From Geminicoccaceae bacterium (GTDB lineage: Bacteria; Pseudomonadota; Alphaproteobacteria; Geminicoccales; Geminicoccaceae), in contig JANQNY010000031.1 of NCBI GenBank assembly GCA_028279345.1, forward strand, positions 62,001 to 126,000: a stretch of 64,000 nt of DNA, written 5' to 3'. Positions 49,531 through 60,600 of this stretch are shown here, piece after piece (the first letter of the stretch is position 1; each line of letters starts with the position of its first letter). Both the position numbers and the translations under genes were made by a program. The notes below the pieces were generated by a model. The model made no database searches. It saw only the letters and a program-made list of their open reading frames with translations, and was not told where the DNA came from.

Positions 49531-51153
49531 ATGACCGGCCCGATTCTGGAGGTCCACGATCTCCACGTCCGCTTCCAGACGCCCGACGGCGAGGTGCATG
49601 CGGTTCGAGGCGTCGACCTTGAGGTTGCGAAGGGTGAGACGATCGCAGTCGTCGGCGAAAGTGGCTCGGGCAAAAGCCAGATCATGCTGTCGGTTATGGG
49701 CCTCTTGGCGAGCAACGGCCGGGCGACAGGCAGTGTCCGTTTCGACGGCAACGAGCTCATCGGCCTCTCGCCAAAGGCGCTCAACCGCTATCGCGGCGTA
49801 CGCCTGGCGATGATCTTCCAGGAGCCGATGACCTCGCTCGACCCGCTGCAGCGGATCGAGACGCAGATCGGCGATCCCTTGGTGTTTCACCAGGGCATGA
49901 GCCGCGCCGCCGCGCGCACGCGCGTGCTTGAGCTGCTCGAGCTGGTGGGCATCCCGCGCGCCAAGGATCGACTCACCGCCTACCCGCACGAGCTGTCCGG
50001 CGGTCAGCGCCAGCGGGTGATGATCGCCATGGCACTCGCGAACCGCCCGGACGTGCTGATCGCCGACGAGCCTACGACGGCGCTCGACGTCACCATCCAG
50101 GCGCAGATCCTTCAGCTGCTGCGCGATTTGCAGCAGCGCCTCGGCATGGCGATCGTCTTCATCACGCACGACCTCGGCATCGTCCGTCACGTCGCGGATC
50201 GGGTCTATGTGATGCAGGGTGGGGAGGTCCGCGAGCACGGCCGCGTCCGCGAGATCTTCGAGCACCCGCGCCATGCCTACACCAAGCTGTTGCTCTCTGC
50301 GGAGCCTGAGGGCACGAAGCGCCCCCCACCGCCCGGCGCGCCGATGCTCTTGGAGGCGAAGCAGGTCGAGGTCGTCTTCGAGCTGCCGAAGGGCCTATTG
50401 GGCCGAAGCAAGGAAGCGATCCGCGCCGTCGACGATGTGAGCTTGAGCCTCCGCGAGGGTCAGACCGTGGGCGTGGTCGGCGAGAGCGGCTCCGGCAAGT
50501 CGACCCTCGGTCGAGCCATGTTGCGCCTGCTGCCCGCCGCGGGGCGGATCGCCTATCTCGGCCGGGACCTGACCGATCTCGACCAGGAGACGTTGAGGCC
50601 CTTGCGCCGCGAGCTGCAGGTGGTCTTCCAAGATCCCTTCGGCTCGTTGAGCCCCAGGCTCACCGTGGGTGAGATCGTCGGCGAGGGTCTCCGCGTGCAC
50701 GAAGCGGCTCTGGGTGCGGCCGAGCGTGACCGCCGGGTCGTCGAGGCGCTGAACGAGGTGCAGCTCGAGCCGCGCTTCATGCGCCGCTTTCCGCACGAGT
50801 TCTCGGGAGGGCAGCGGCAGCGCATCGCCATCGCCCGCGCACTGGTCCTGCGGCCGCGCTTCGTCCTGCTCGACGAGCCGACCTCGGCGCTCGATCGGAC
50901 CATCCAGAAGCAGATCGTCGAGCTCCTGCGGGCGCTGCAGCAGCAGCACAAGCTCACCTACCTCTTCATCAGCCATGACCTGGCGGTGGTCCGCGCCATG
51001 GCCGATACGGTCATGGTGATGCAGAACGGCAAGGTCGTCGAGCAGGGTCCCACCCAGCGGATCTTCGAGGAGCCGCAGGAGGACTACACAAGAGCGCTTC
51101 TTGCCGCGGCGCTCGACCTGATTCCCGTCAACGCCGCCGCTACCGCGAGCTGA
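49531..51153 (+). CDS. Fused OppD-OppF ATP-binding protein
   Basis: A 540-residue protein with two complete ABC ATPase domains in tandem. Domain 1 (about 1-265) has Walker [13 protein letters not shown], signature LSGGQRQRV, Walker [14 protein letters not shown] and the H-loop ITHDLG. Domain 2 (about 275-535) has [37 protein letters not shown] and ISHDLA. Each is followed by the oligopeptide-type tail. It powers the oppA-oppB-oppC importer encoded immediately upstream; its ATG follows the oppC stop with no gap. Fused DF proteins are common in alphaproteobacteria. Confidence 0.94.
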   Translation: MTGPILEVHDLHVRFQTPDGEVHAVRGVDLEVAKGETIAVVGESGSGKSQIMLSVMGLLASNGRATGSVRFDGNELIGLSPKALNRYRGVRLAMIFQEPMTSLDPLQRIETQIGDPLVFHQGMSRAAARTRVLELLELVGIPRAKDRLTAYPHELSGGQRQRVMIAMALANRPDVLIADEPTTALDVTIQAQILQLLRDLQQRLGMAIVFITHDLGIVRHVADRVYVMQGGEVREHGRVREIFEHPRHAYTKLLLSAEPEGTKRPPPPGAPMLLEAKQVEVVFELPKGLLGRSKEAIRAVDDVSLSLREGQTVGVVGESGSGKSTLGRAMLRLLPAAGRIAYLGRDLTDLDQETLRPLRRELQVVFQDPFGSLSPRLTVGEIVGEGLRVHEAALGAAERDRRVVEALNEVQLEPRFMRRFPHEFSGGQRQRIAIARALVLRPRFVLLDEPTSALDRTIQKQIVELLRALQQQHKLTYLFISHDLAVVRAMADTVMVMQNGKVVEQGPTQRIFEEPQEDYTRALLAAALDLIPVNAAATAS

Positions 51154-51180
51154 CGCGCTCCTGCGCCGCGCCGTCTGTGC

Positions 51181-51792
51181 CTATCGCTCGGCCAAGGCGA
51201 GGCGCAAGCCCAGGAGGCCGAAGGCTCCGGCGAAGCTGCGTCTGAGCCAGAGCATCACCCGCGGCCGCGCGATCACGTAGCTGCGTGCGGCGGCCGCACA
51301 GATCCCGTAGCCGACGAAGACGACGAACGTCAGTGCCATGAAGGTTGCCGCGAGCCCGAGCATCTGCGCTGTGGGGTCCGCTGTACCTGCCGGGACGAAC
51401 TGCGGCAGGAAGGCGAGGAAAAACAGGGAGAGCTTGGGGTTGAGGATGTTGAGGAGAAAGCCGTCGGCAATGATCCTCCTGGCCGGCCGTCCCGAACGCT
51501 CCTCGGTCACCTCCAGCGTGCCGCGCTCGCGGAGCATGCTCCAGGCCATGTAGAGCAGGTAGATCACCCCCAGCACCTTCACGACCTGGAAGGCGAGTGC
51601 GCTCGTGTGGAGAAGTGCTGCGAGCCCCGCCAGGCTCGCCGCGATATGCGGCACGATCCCGAGCGTGCAGCCGAACGCCGCGAAGATGCTAGCGCGCCAG
51701 CCGCGGCCGAGCCCGAAGGCGAGGGTGTAGAGGACGCCCGTGCCGGGCATCAAGATGACGATGAGCGAGGTCAAAAGGTAGTCGAGCGTCAT
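51181..51792 (-). CDS. LysE/RhtB family translocator
   Basis: A 203-residue membrane protein with about six helices. It starts with LLTSLIVILMPGTGVLYTLAFGLGRGWRASIFAAFGCTLGIVPH, the LysE/RhtB signature. It then has the second-half hallmark FLLNILNPKLSLFFLAFLPQFV, with its NPK motif. These export amino acids such as lysine, threonine or homoserine lactones; substrate unknown. It lies 15 nt downstream of the FAH-family gene on the same strand, so the two are probably co-transcribed. Confidence 0.9.
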   Translation of the reverse strand: MTLDYLLTSLIVILMPGTGVLYTLAFGLGRGWRASIFAAFGCTLGIVPHIAASLAGLAALLHTSALAFQVVKVLGVIYLLYMAWSMLRERGTLEVTEERSGRPARRIIADGFLLNILNPKLSLFFLAFLPQFVPAGTADPTAQMLGLAATFMALTFVVFVGYGICAAAARSYVIARPRVMLWLRRSFAGAFGLLGLRLALAER

Positions 51793-51807
51793 CGTTGCGG
51801 CTCTCGT

Positions 51808-52662
51808 TTAGTCGTCGGCGCGGATCTCGTTACGCATCTCGCCGAGCCGTTCGACACCGGTGACCATCGTCTGGCCGGGCCGAAGGAAGACCGGTTCGGG
51901 CTTGATGCCCATGCCCACGCCGGGCGGCGTGCCGGTGGCCACGACATCGCCCGGCTCGAGCGCGAACATCTGGCTCAGATAGGAGATGATCGTCGGCACC
52001 CTGAAGATCATCGTTGCTGACGAGCCATTCTGCCGACGCTCGCCGTCGATGTCACACCACATCTTCAAGTGGTCGTAGTCGCCGACCTCGTCCTTGGTGA
52101 CGAGCCAGGGGCCCATCGGGGCGAAGGTGTCGCAGCTCTTGCCCTTGGTCCACTGCCCGCCGCGCTCGGTCTGGAAATGGCGCTCGGAGACGTCGTTAAA
52201 GGTCATGAAGCCCGCGACGTGATCGAGCGCTTGAGCCTCGCTCACATACTTGGCACGCGTGCCGATGACAAAGGCGAGCTCGACCTCCCAGTCGCTCTTC
52301 ACGGAGCCCCGGGGGAGAACCACGGGATCGTATGGTCCGGTGATGGCGCTCGTCGCCTTGAGGAAGAGGATCGGCTCTTTGGGAATGCGGCTACCCGTCT
52401 CCTTGGCGTGATCCTCGTAGTTCAGCCCGATGCAGACGAGCTTGCCGACGCTCGCGGGCGCGACGGGTGGTCCGAGCCGCGGGCCGCCACCGATCTCGGG
52501 CAGGTCCGTCGGCGCGAGGCGCTGCAGCTCCTGAAGCTTCTCCGGTGCGATGGCCGTACGATCGATGTCCGCAACGTGCGCGCCCAGGTCGCGGAGCTTG
52601 CCTTCTCCATCGATGAGCCCCGGACGCTCTTCGCCTTGGGGGCCATACCGCACGAGCTTCAT
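51808..52662 (-). CDS. Fumarylacetoacetate hydrolase family protein
   Basis: A 284-residue FAH-fold enzyme. The N-terminal cap (MKLVRYGPQGEERPGLIDGEGKLRDL) is followed by VCIGLNYEDHAKETG, EPILFLKATSAITGPYDPVVLPRGSVKSDWEVELAFVIG (metal ligands E-x-E and the downstream D), FMTFNDVSERHFQ, KSCDTFAPMGPWLV and a TGTPPGVGMG loop. It hydrolyses or hydrates beta-diketone-like or ureidoglycolate-like substrates in catabolism; the exact reaction is open. GGGAGG precedes the ATG. Confidence 0.9.
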   Translation of the reverse strand: MKLVRYGPQGEERPGLIDGEGKLRDLGAHVADIDRTAIAPEKLQELQRLAPTDLPEIGGGPRLGPPVAPASVGKLVCIGLNYEDHAKETGSRIPKEPILFLKATSAITGPYDPVVLPRGSVKSDWEVELAFVIGTRAKYVSEAQALDHVAGFMTFNDVSERHFQTERGGQWTKGKSCDTFAPMGPWLVTKDEVGDYDHLKMWCDIDGERRQNGSSATMIFRVPTIISYLSQMFALEPGDVVATGTPPGVGMGIKPEPVFLRPGQTMVTGVERLGEMRNEIRADD

Positions 52663-52722
52663 CGAGCATCCTCCCTTGGTTCACGTCCGGCGCGTAGCTG
52701 AAAGCCGCGGCCGTTGGAAGCC

Positions 52723-54243
52723 TCATTGCCCGAGATCGAGCGCGAACAGGACGACCCGTCGGTCGCGATAGGCCTCCTCGAGAAACGGGCAGGGTGCTTG
52801 CGCGACCTGGTCCGCGGGCCAAAGCACATGGCTCACCCGCGTGCGCTTGTGCTCCTCTTGCAGGCGCGCGCAGTTCTTCTCGGGTGCCCGCTGAACACGC
52901 CGCGCGACCTCGACGCGCCGCCACCACTCGCGCACCTCCTGGTCGCGGTAGGGATGCGTCTTGAAGCTTACGTACTGCGGCACGCCGGTGGCGAGGCGGA
53001 AGTCGCTCTCCCCGATCGGCGTGAGCACGACGAGCCCCGGTCGGGCGTGTTTGCGAAGCCAAACATGGTGAGCCGCCGGCGGCGCCGCATAGCGCTCTGC
53101 CTTGTCGGCCAGGTTGAAGCCGCCGATGGCGACGGTCGCGAGGGCGAGGCCGACCGCCAACCCCTGACGAAGACGCACCGAGCGGCGATCGAGCACCGCC
53201 ATGAGGTGGCCGAGCGCCCAGGTGAGCACGACGATGTTGGCGATCGGCACAAGCACGACCGAGGTTCGCCAGGGGGCGACCAGCCGCAGCTTCGCCGCTT
53301 CGGGGGCGAGCGTTGCGAGGCTCGAGACGATGGTGATGATGAGTGCTGCCGCCAAGAACCTGCCGATCGGGTGATGGCGCAGCAGCGCAGCGGCGAGCCC
53401 GACCATGACCAGCTTGAAGGCGGCGTCCACGTCGAACCAGCGGCCGATGTGGCTGTGGTCGGGAATGCGCCGGTCGGTCAGGATCTCGGCGGCCGAGGGG
53501 CCGGCCTCGCCCGCACCTTGTGGCAGGGCAAAGGCGAGCCAGAGAATGTAGGCGCCGAGTGCCGTGCCGGCCGTGACGATCGTCGGCCAGCCGCGCCGCC
53601 GCTCGTCAGCGGGAACGAGGGCCAGGGCCGCGGTGAGGAGCATGCCGCCAGGGATGGCGTAGGCCGGATGAAGCAGCGCTGCGATCAGCACAGCGAGCAC
53701 GCCGAGCACGTAGCGCCCGGCTGCTATGGCGGCGAGGCCGAGGAGGATCAGTACCCCGAAATTGGCGGGCTCGAAGGCGCGATCGATCAGATATTGCGTC
53801 GCCACACCCTGAAAGAGCTTACCGCCCGCCTGGTTGGTGTGAAGGAAGGCGAGCACGAGGACCAGCGCCCAGAAGCAGGGCGCCGGACCCACGCCCGCCT
53901 GCCGCGCGAGCCGGTACCAGACGAGCAGACCCAGGGCCATGGCGAGGAAGCTCAGCGCCTGGAGCCCGTAGAACGCGTCCATGCCCGAGGTCTGGAAGAC
54001 GAACGTCACCAGCGTGCGAAAGACGGGGATCGGGTCGTGGGTCTGGACCTGCCAGTCCTCGGCCAGGTGGCCGAAGCCGGCGGCTGCGAGCCCGGGCAGG
54101 AGCTTCGTGTGCTGATTGCCGAAGAAGAGCGGCTCGGTCGGCAGCGCGAGCGCCATCACCAGCGCCAGCAGGACCGTTGCGCCCCAGAACGGGGCGGGGC
54201 GCGCTAATGGCTTCGACGAAGTGGCGGTGCTCGCGTGAGACAT
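52723..54243 (-). CDS. Polytopic membrane protein of unknown function (DUF6798-like)
   Basis: A 506-residue integral membrane protein with about ten hydrophobic helices. It has an N-terminal extracytoplasmic motif EPLFFGNQHTKLLPGLAAAGFGHLAEDWQVQTHDPIPVF. After the last helix it has a soluble C-terminal segment (RPGLVVLTPIGESDFRLATGVPQYVSFKTHPYRDQEVREWWRR ... VSHVLWPADQ). The helix-loop plan resembles GT-C glycosyltransferase-like membrane proteins, and the FGNQ...DW...DPxP pattern recalls DUF6798 (from memory, not checked). The ATG at 54243 is preferred; the frame runs 46 codons further. Divergent from the URC1-type gene. Confidence 0.7.
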   Translation of the reverse strand: MSHASTATSSKPLARPAPFWGATVLLALVMALALPTEPLFFGNQHTKLLPGLAAAGFGHLAEDWQVQTHDPIPVFRTLVTFVFQTSGMDAFYGLQALSFLAMALGLLVWYRLARQAGVGPAPCFWALVLVLAFLHTNQAGGKLFQGVATQYLIDRAFEPANFGVLILLGLAAIAAGRYVLGVLAVLIAALLHPAYAIPGGMLLTAALALVPADERRRGWPTIVTAGTALGAYILWLAFALPQGAGEAGPSAAEILTDRRIPDHSHIGRWFDVDAAFKLVMVGLAAALLRHHPIGRFLAAALIITIVSSLATLAPEAAKLRLVAPWRTSVVLVPIANIVVLTWALGHLMAVLDRRSVRLRQGLAVGLALATVAIGGFNLADKAERYAAPPAAHHVWLRKHARPGLVVLTPIGESDFRLATGVPQYVSFKTHPYRDQEVREWWRRVEVARRVQRAPEKNCARLQEEHKRTRVSHVLWPADQVAQAPCPFLEEAYRDRRVVLFALDLGQ

Positions 54244-54333
54244 ACAGAGCTTGATCTCGCGTTCTCGCTGTGCGTGCGTAGAAGGCTCTTGAGGCCGGAG
54301 CAACGGGCCGCTTCGAGACTTGGGGTATCGCGC

Positions 54334-55596
<1,263 letters not shown>

Positions 55597-55657
55597 GTGA
55601 ACGTGACACGCGGCCGCCAACTGAAGTCTCCCGGCGCCTCAAGCGAAGGATCGCGGC

Positions 55658-56116
55658 ATGAGCCTGCTGCACGTGTCGATCAGCGCCGTGGAACCCGAAC
55701 GCGTCGCGCGTTTCCTCGCCGAGGTGCTCGGCGGACCGGCGTTGCCCTTTCCGCCGTTCCCGAACAGTTGGATCGCATTCACCCAGGCAGACGCCGGAAC
55801 GGCGATCGAGGTCTATCCACTGACGCATGTTCTCACCGTCGGCGAGCGGCAGGTTGCGTGCGACGTTCGCAATGAAGACCCTGAGCCAAGCTTCGCCCAT
55901 GTGAGCATCGCGTCGTCGCTCGACGCTGGCGAGATCATCGGGTTGGCAGAGCGAGAGGGCTGGCTTGCGCGTATCTGCGACCGGGGCCCTTTCGCCTGTG
56001 TCGAGGTCTGGCTCGAGGGTCGGCTGTTGGTCGAAGTACTGGATCCCGCTATGCAGCGCGACTACCGCGCGGGGATGACCGCCGAGAACTGGGCGGCGAT
56101 GTTCGGGCTCGACTGA
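55658..56116 (+). CDS. VOC (glyoxalase-fold) family protein
   Basis: A 152-residue vicinal-oxygen-chelate fold protein: MSLLHVSISAVEPERVARFLAEVLGGPAL at the first beta-alpha-beta unit, then SFAHVSIASSLDAGEIIGLAEREGW and FACVEVWLEGRLLVEVL. His5, His in FAHVS and Glu in LLVEVLD are plausible metal ligands. Small VOC proteins are lyases, dioxygenases or resistance proteins; nothing assigns a substrate. It sits between the URC1 homologue and uracil phosphoribosyltransferase on the same strand, which may hint at a role with them. Confidence 0.8.
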   Translation: MSLLHVSISAVEPERVARFLAEVLGGPALPFPPFPNSWIAFTQADAGTAIEVYPLTHVLTVGERQVACDVRNEDPEPSFAHVSIASSLDAGEIIGLAEREGWLARICDRGPFACVEVWLEGRLLVEVLDPAMQRDYRAGMTAENWAAMFGLD

Positions 56117-56297
56117 CTCTGGCCCGGCGTTCTGGTGAAGCGTCGCGCAGCCTCTCGGCCAATCCGCGCTACGTGCGTTGTGCGCGGCCACCGCGGCATC
56201 GCGTCGGTCGCTGGCCGTTTAGCCCGTGGAGGCGCTGGACAGCGGCGTAGCGCCGGTCCTAGCTACGCAGCTGCCGCCCGATCTCGGAGCGATCCGC

Positions 56298-56951
56298 ATG
56301 ACCGACGCCTCGACTGACCGCTTCCCGAACTTGCATGTCGTCGAGCATCCGTTGGTGGAGCATAAACTCACGCTGATGCGCGAGGTGTCGACGCCGGTGG
56401 CGCAGTTCCGTCAGCTCGTGCGCGAGGTGGCGATGCTCCTCGCCTACGAGGTCACCCACGACCTGCCGCTCGACGAGGTGGAGATCGAGACACCGTTGAT
56501 GCCGATGCGCGCGCGCAAGCTGTCGGGCAAGAAGCTCTGCCTTGTCTCGATCCTCAGGGCCGGCAATGGCCTCTTGGAGGGCATGCTCGATCTGATGCCG
56601 TCGGCGCGGGTGGGCCATGTCGGGCTCTATCGCGACCCCAAGACGCTCATTCCGGTCGAGTACTACTACAAGGTGCCGCACGACATCGACGAGCGTGAGG
56701 TGATCGTCGTGGACCCGATGCTGGCGACCGCCAACTCGGCGGTGGCCGCCGTGAGCCGCGTCAAGGAGGACGGCCCGCCCAATATCCGCATCGTTTGCCT
56801 CCTGGCGGCGCCCGAGGGGGTCGAGCGCTTTCATGACGCGCACCCGGACGTGCCGGTCTACACGGCGGCGCTCGATGAGGCCCTGAACGAGAAGGGGTAC
56901 ATCGTGCCGGGCCTCGGCGACGCCGGCGATCGGATCTACGGAACGAAGTGA
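56298..56951 (+). CDS. upp: Uracil phosphoribosyltransferase
   Basis: A 217-residue salvage enzyme (uracil + PRPP to UMP). It starts [41 protein letters not shown], then has the substrate loop [43 protein letters not shown]. The PRPP-binding motif is [16 protein letters not shown], and the C-terminus [14 protein letters not shown] makes the uracil-binding turn. The frame is open to 56226; the ATG at 56298 gives the normal family length. In URC systems (yeast URC6) this enzyme provides the first step, which fits the URC1 homologue two genes upstream. Confidence 0.95.
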   Translation: MTDASTDRFPNLHVVEHPLVEHKLTLMREVSTPVAQFRQLVREVAMLLAYEVTHDLPLDEVEIETPLMPMRARKLSGKKLCLVSILRAGNGLLEGMLDLMPSARVGHVGLYRDPKTLIPVEYYYKVPHDIDEREVIVVDPMLATANSAVAAVSRVKEDGPPNIRIVCLLAAPEGVERFHDAHPDVPVYTAALDEALNEKGYIVPGLGDAGDRIYGTK

Positions 56952-56964
56952 CGGGGGGAGCGGC

Positions 56965-57696
56965 ATGCGCGAGGTCTCGGCGCCCGAGGGGACGAGCCCC
57001 CTCCATCAGCCCTCGGTGTTGGTGTGCGACATCGGTGCCGCGAGCCTCAAGCTGTGGTGCTCGCGCACGGGCGAGACGGCGCGGACGCCTACCGGGCCCG
57101 ACTACACGCCGTCCCAGCTCCTGAGCGACATCGCGACCAAGAGCGCGGGTTGGCCCTTCGACCGAATTACGCTCGGCATTCCGACGGGCGTCAGTCGCGG
57201 CCGCTGCTACAGCGAGCCGCACAACATGGGCGTCGGCTGGCTGCAGCTCGAGGTCGAGGCGGCGTTCGACCACCCGACCAAGCTCATCAACGACGCCGTC
57301 ATGCAGGCGCTCGGCAGCTATGCGGGCGGCGTCATGCTGTTCTTGGGGCTCGGCACGGGGCTCGGCACCGCGCTGGTCCACGATGACCACCCGGTGGGCC
57401 TGGAGATCCAGCACCTGCCCTACCGTGACGGCCTCACCTACGAGGACTGGACCGGGACGCGCGGCATCGAGCAGTTCGGCGTCGAGCGGTGGCGCCACGC
57501 GGTCGCTGACGTGGTCCGCCTGATGAAGGACGCGACGGTCGCCGAGTATGTCGTCCTCGGTGGGGGCAACGTCCGCCTGCTGGACGACCTGCCGCCGCAC
57601 TGCCGCCTCGGCGCCAACGCCAACGCCATGCTCGGCGGCTACCGGCTCTGGGCGGGTGCCGAGGCGGAACTTGTCGGCGGGCTGGAGGGAGCCTGA
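56965..57696 (+). CDS. ROK family protein (polyphosphate glucokinase-like)
   Basis: A 243-residue member of the ROK/PPGK sugar-kinase fold. Phosphate-1 loop VLVCDIGAASLKLW replaces the usual DIGGTxxK, with A for one of the conserved glycines. ITLGIPTGVSRGRC and HPTKLINDAVMQALG (the catalytic-Asp region, NDA) follow, then GGVMLFLGLGTGLGTALVHDDHPVGLEIQHLPY. It lies 13 nt after upp. Its final ~38 codons contain the sequence repeated 5.5 kb downstream at the far edge of the island. Kinase activity is not certain because of the altered loop. Confidence 0.8.
   Translation: MREVSAPEGTSPLHQPSVLVCDIGAASLKLWCSRTGETARTPTGPDYTPSQLLSDIATKSAGWPFDRITLGIPTGVSRGRCYSEPHNMGVGWLQLEVEAAFDHPTKLINDAVMQALGSYAGGVMLFLGLGTGLGTALVHDDHPVGLEIQHLPYRDGLTYEDWTGTRGIEQFGVERWRHAVADVVRLMKDATVAEYVVLGGGNVRLLDDLPPHCRLGANANAMLGGYRLWAGAEAELVGGLEGA
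57619..57656 (+). repeat. Left copy of 38-bp direct repeat (ROK gene 3' end)
   Basis: Matches 63162-63199 in the same orientation with one mismatch; 29 bases (57628-57656) are identical. It encodes ANAMLGGYRLWAG of the ROK protein. The two copies bracket the acquired block. Confidence 0.8.
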
Positions 57697-60600
57697 GAGA
57701 ACGTGTTGGTGCACGGAAGGTCGCCCGGCTTCCGCGCCACGAACGGCAACAGCCGCACGCCCAGGCTCTCCGTACGTCCCTCTGCCGTCCATACCGTTAC
57801 CGTGGTTGGCAGTTGTCCTGTTCCGGTCGGTTTTGCCTCGCCCGATGACTGGGCTTGCCTGGTCACCCACGAACGTTCAGCCTTGGGCCAGAGGCTCGAA
57901 AACTCCTCTCCAGCAGGTGGTTCGACGCACTCGAACTCGGCGACCACGCCCTTCATGTCAGGCAAGACAGTGATGCGCTCTGCAGGTCGGTTGCCGAGTG
58001 TCACTACAGTACCACGCCACAATCGCTCGCCGACCAGCACTAGCTTGCCCGGCCGGCCGACCTCGAGCTGCGCGGCTGGATCCTTGTGAAGCTCCCGTTT
58101 CCATTCGAAGTCGAAATAGGGGTGCTTCACCACTTCAAACTTGAACCGCGCGGTCACATCCTCGACGCGCCGAGGCAACGGCACGGGGTAGGTTCGGGAG
58201 AGGAACGGCTTGTCCAACGCAGGCCCGTCGGCGTTCTGGCCAGCCGGAGAGTTGGTGCCTACCCGCAGGAGCGGCGGGTCCGTGGGCGCCGACGGCTCAC
58301 CGTCGGGGTCGTGCTCAGCACCGCAGACCGAAAGGGGCTTGTCGAACAGCGTCCGCCCCAGTCGGCGCAGCTCGTTCGCGTCCACCCAGCACGCCGTGAC
58401 TTTAACTTGTACCTGTTTCCACCAGCTCGGTACGGAAAGAACGGCTGAGAAGCGGTGATGGCTCGGCGGAAATGCCGCATCGGACGCCGATCCGCCGCGC
58501 GGGCGGACGGCCCAGCCGAAGGTGGTGCTGGTGGGGGCTGCGTGGACGTCAAGCTCATCGCCATCCCCATCCTGAGTGCTGACACCCTCCATCTGGCTGA
58601 AGCCTAGAACGAAGGGCTCGGCCTTGACCTCGTCGGCCAACTCCTCGATCGCCTGTTGGAGCCGCATCGCACTGGTGTTGTCCCCGGCCTTGATGGCGGC
58701 GTTGACGGCGGCCTGCCACTTCTTCCGCTCGGCGGCGGTCTTGACACGCGTTTGGGAGCGCGGGCTCACGGCGTAGACGGCGACGCCACCGTGCTGGTCC
58801 TCAAGCATGCGCGCCAGCCGACAGGCTGCGAAGGCTTCCGCGGGATTGACCGCGCCCACCGCCCGCGACCTCGCCTTGGGTGTCCATGCACGCCCGAGCA
58901 GTTCCTCGAGCTGGTTTTCACGTTGCGCGAGCTCCTCCGCGGTTTGGTTTGAAGAATGGGAAGGCGCCGAGGCCGTATGTATCTTAATTCTGTTTAATCC
59001 ATCCAAGCGGGCGCGCAAATACTTGGCGACGCATTCTGCGCTCCTGCAGCTCCCTAGCTCCTTTAGGGAACCACCTACCGCATGAATATCGACGACAGTC
59101 GCGTCGCCTGGCGGCTCAGAGAAAGTGTCGACAAGGTGGGCGACGTCGAGGGCGTCGATAAGGCCCCGGACCGACAACTCGTCCAGGCATTTTTCTTCGG
59201 CGTTGCGCTCGTGCTCCCACGCTGCGGCGGCAAGCTCGAACCCCGTGACATCCACCCGCGGGCCCACCGCGATCCGGCAAGCCGTGAGTTGACAACCCTC
59301 CCTGTCGACCGACAGATACTCGCTCACCGGCGATTCGGGTCGGTACCCTGGCACATGTGTCTTTTCGAGACGCACGATCACGAACTCGGCGAACAAGTCC
59401 GCCACGGCACCCGATGCCGCATGGTCCAAGAACAGAAAGCGCGCGAGCCTGAACAGACACGCGTCGACCGCCTGTCCCACGTCTTCGCCCTTACCGACAT
59501 CCCTAAACCACTTGGAAATCTCGTCCGAGTCCGTTCTTCCTGGATGCGGACATTTGGAAGTGTCCGGCAGTTTTACTAGACTTGTCTCTACTGTATTTTG
59601 TGGTACATCAGAATTCCGAACCTCTTCCAGCTCGAAGAGAATCTTTTGGATATTTTCAAAAATCAATGGAGTTGTGTTAGCTTCTTGCGATGCTGAGCGT
59701 TCGGCTCGAACTCTTCTCCATTCCAACACGGCATCTTGGGCATCCTTCCGCGCAAAGAAAACTTTTTGAGTCAAATGCCACGCCGAGTGAGCGCCTTGAT
59801 TATTCTGTGATTTCGCAACGTTTCGTTGATCTTGTCGCAATTCGGTGTCGTTTTTCTGAATTTTTTGCCATTCAGAAAGGTTTTCTTGAGCTTTTCGCCA
59901 TTTCAGCAGATCTCGTTGAGCTTGTCGAGATGTCCGGAGTTCTTCGTGAGCTTTCTGCCATGCCAAAAGCAGCTCCGAGTCCGGCACGAACTTGGCAAAC
60001 GACTGAACTAGCGGCCGGAACCCTAAGCCCAGCAGGTCGAGGACTTGCTTGTCACCGTCGCCCCGCGTGGGCAAGATGACTTGAAACCGCGGCTGTCCTT
60101 GTGGCAGGACTGCAGACAGCTCTTGAAGTACGCTGATCATCCGCACGAGCGCTCGCTGACCGCTATCGTCGGGCGACCACGGGGGCGAGCATGCCTGCCT
60201 CGCACCCTTGATCGTTTCTGCATCGACCGGCCTCGCCAGACCAGTTCGAATCGAGTATTGGACGCACGGCTCTTCAGCTTGCTCGCCAATGATGAAGTTC
60301 TGATTGGCGTAGGTGCTCGTTGCTTCTCGCACCTCGTCGATGCGACGCACACGATCGATTGCATCGCGGAAACGGCGCCTCAGATCGTCGTCAAGAATAT
60401 TGGGCGAGGGTGCGTCGGGGCGCCACTCGAGGCCCAACGCCTTAGCGAGCACGCCTTTGCGGGCGCCCTTTTTGAGCTCTATGTGCGTGCTCGGCGAAAC
60501 ACTCGCCACGCTTGGTGGGCAAGAAAAGACATAGTCGTAGTCATCGTAACAAAGGATATCGACTCTGTCGTCGAGAAAGTCGAGAAAAGCTTCGATCACC

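Noticed and set aside
48358-50274. A 638-residue open frame on the minus strand opposite the opp genes
   Set aside because: Its composition (His/Asp/Arg-rich, no domain pattern) is the antisense shadow of oppC and the fused ATPase in high-G+C DNA.
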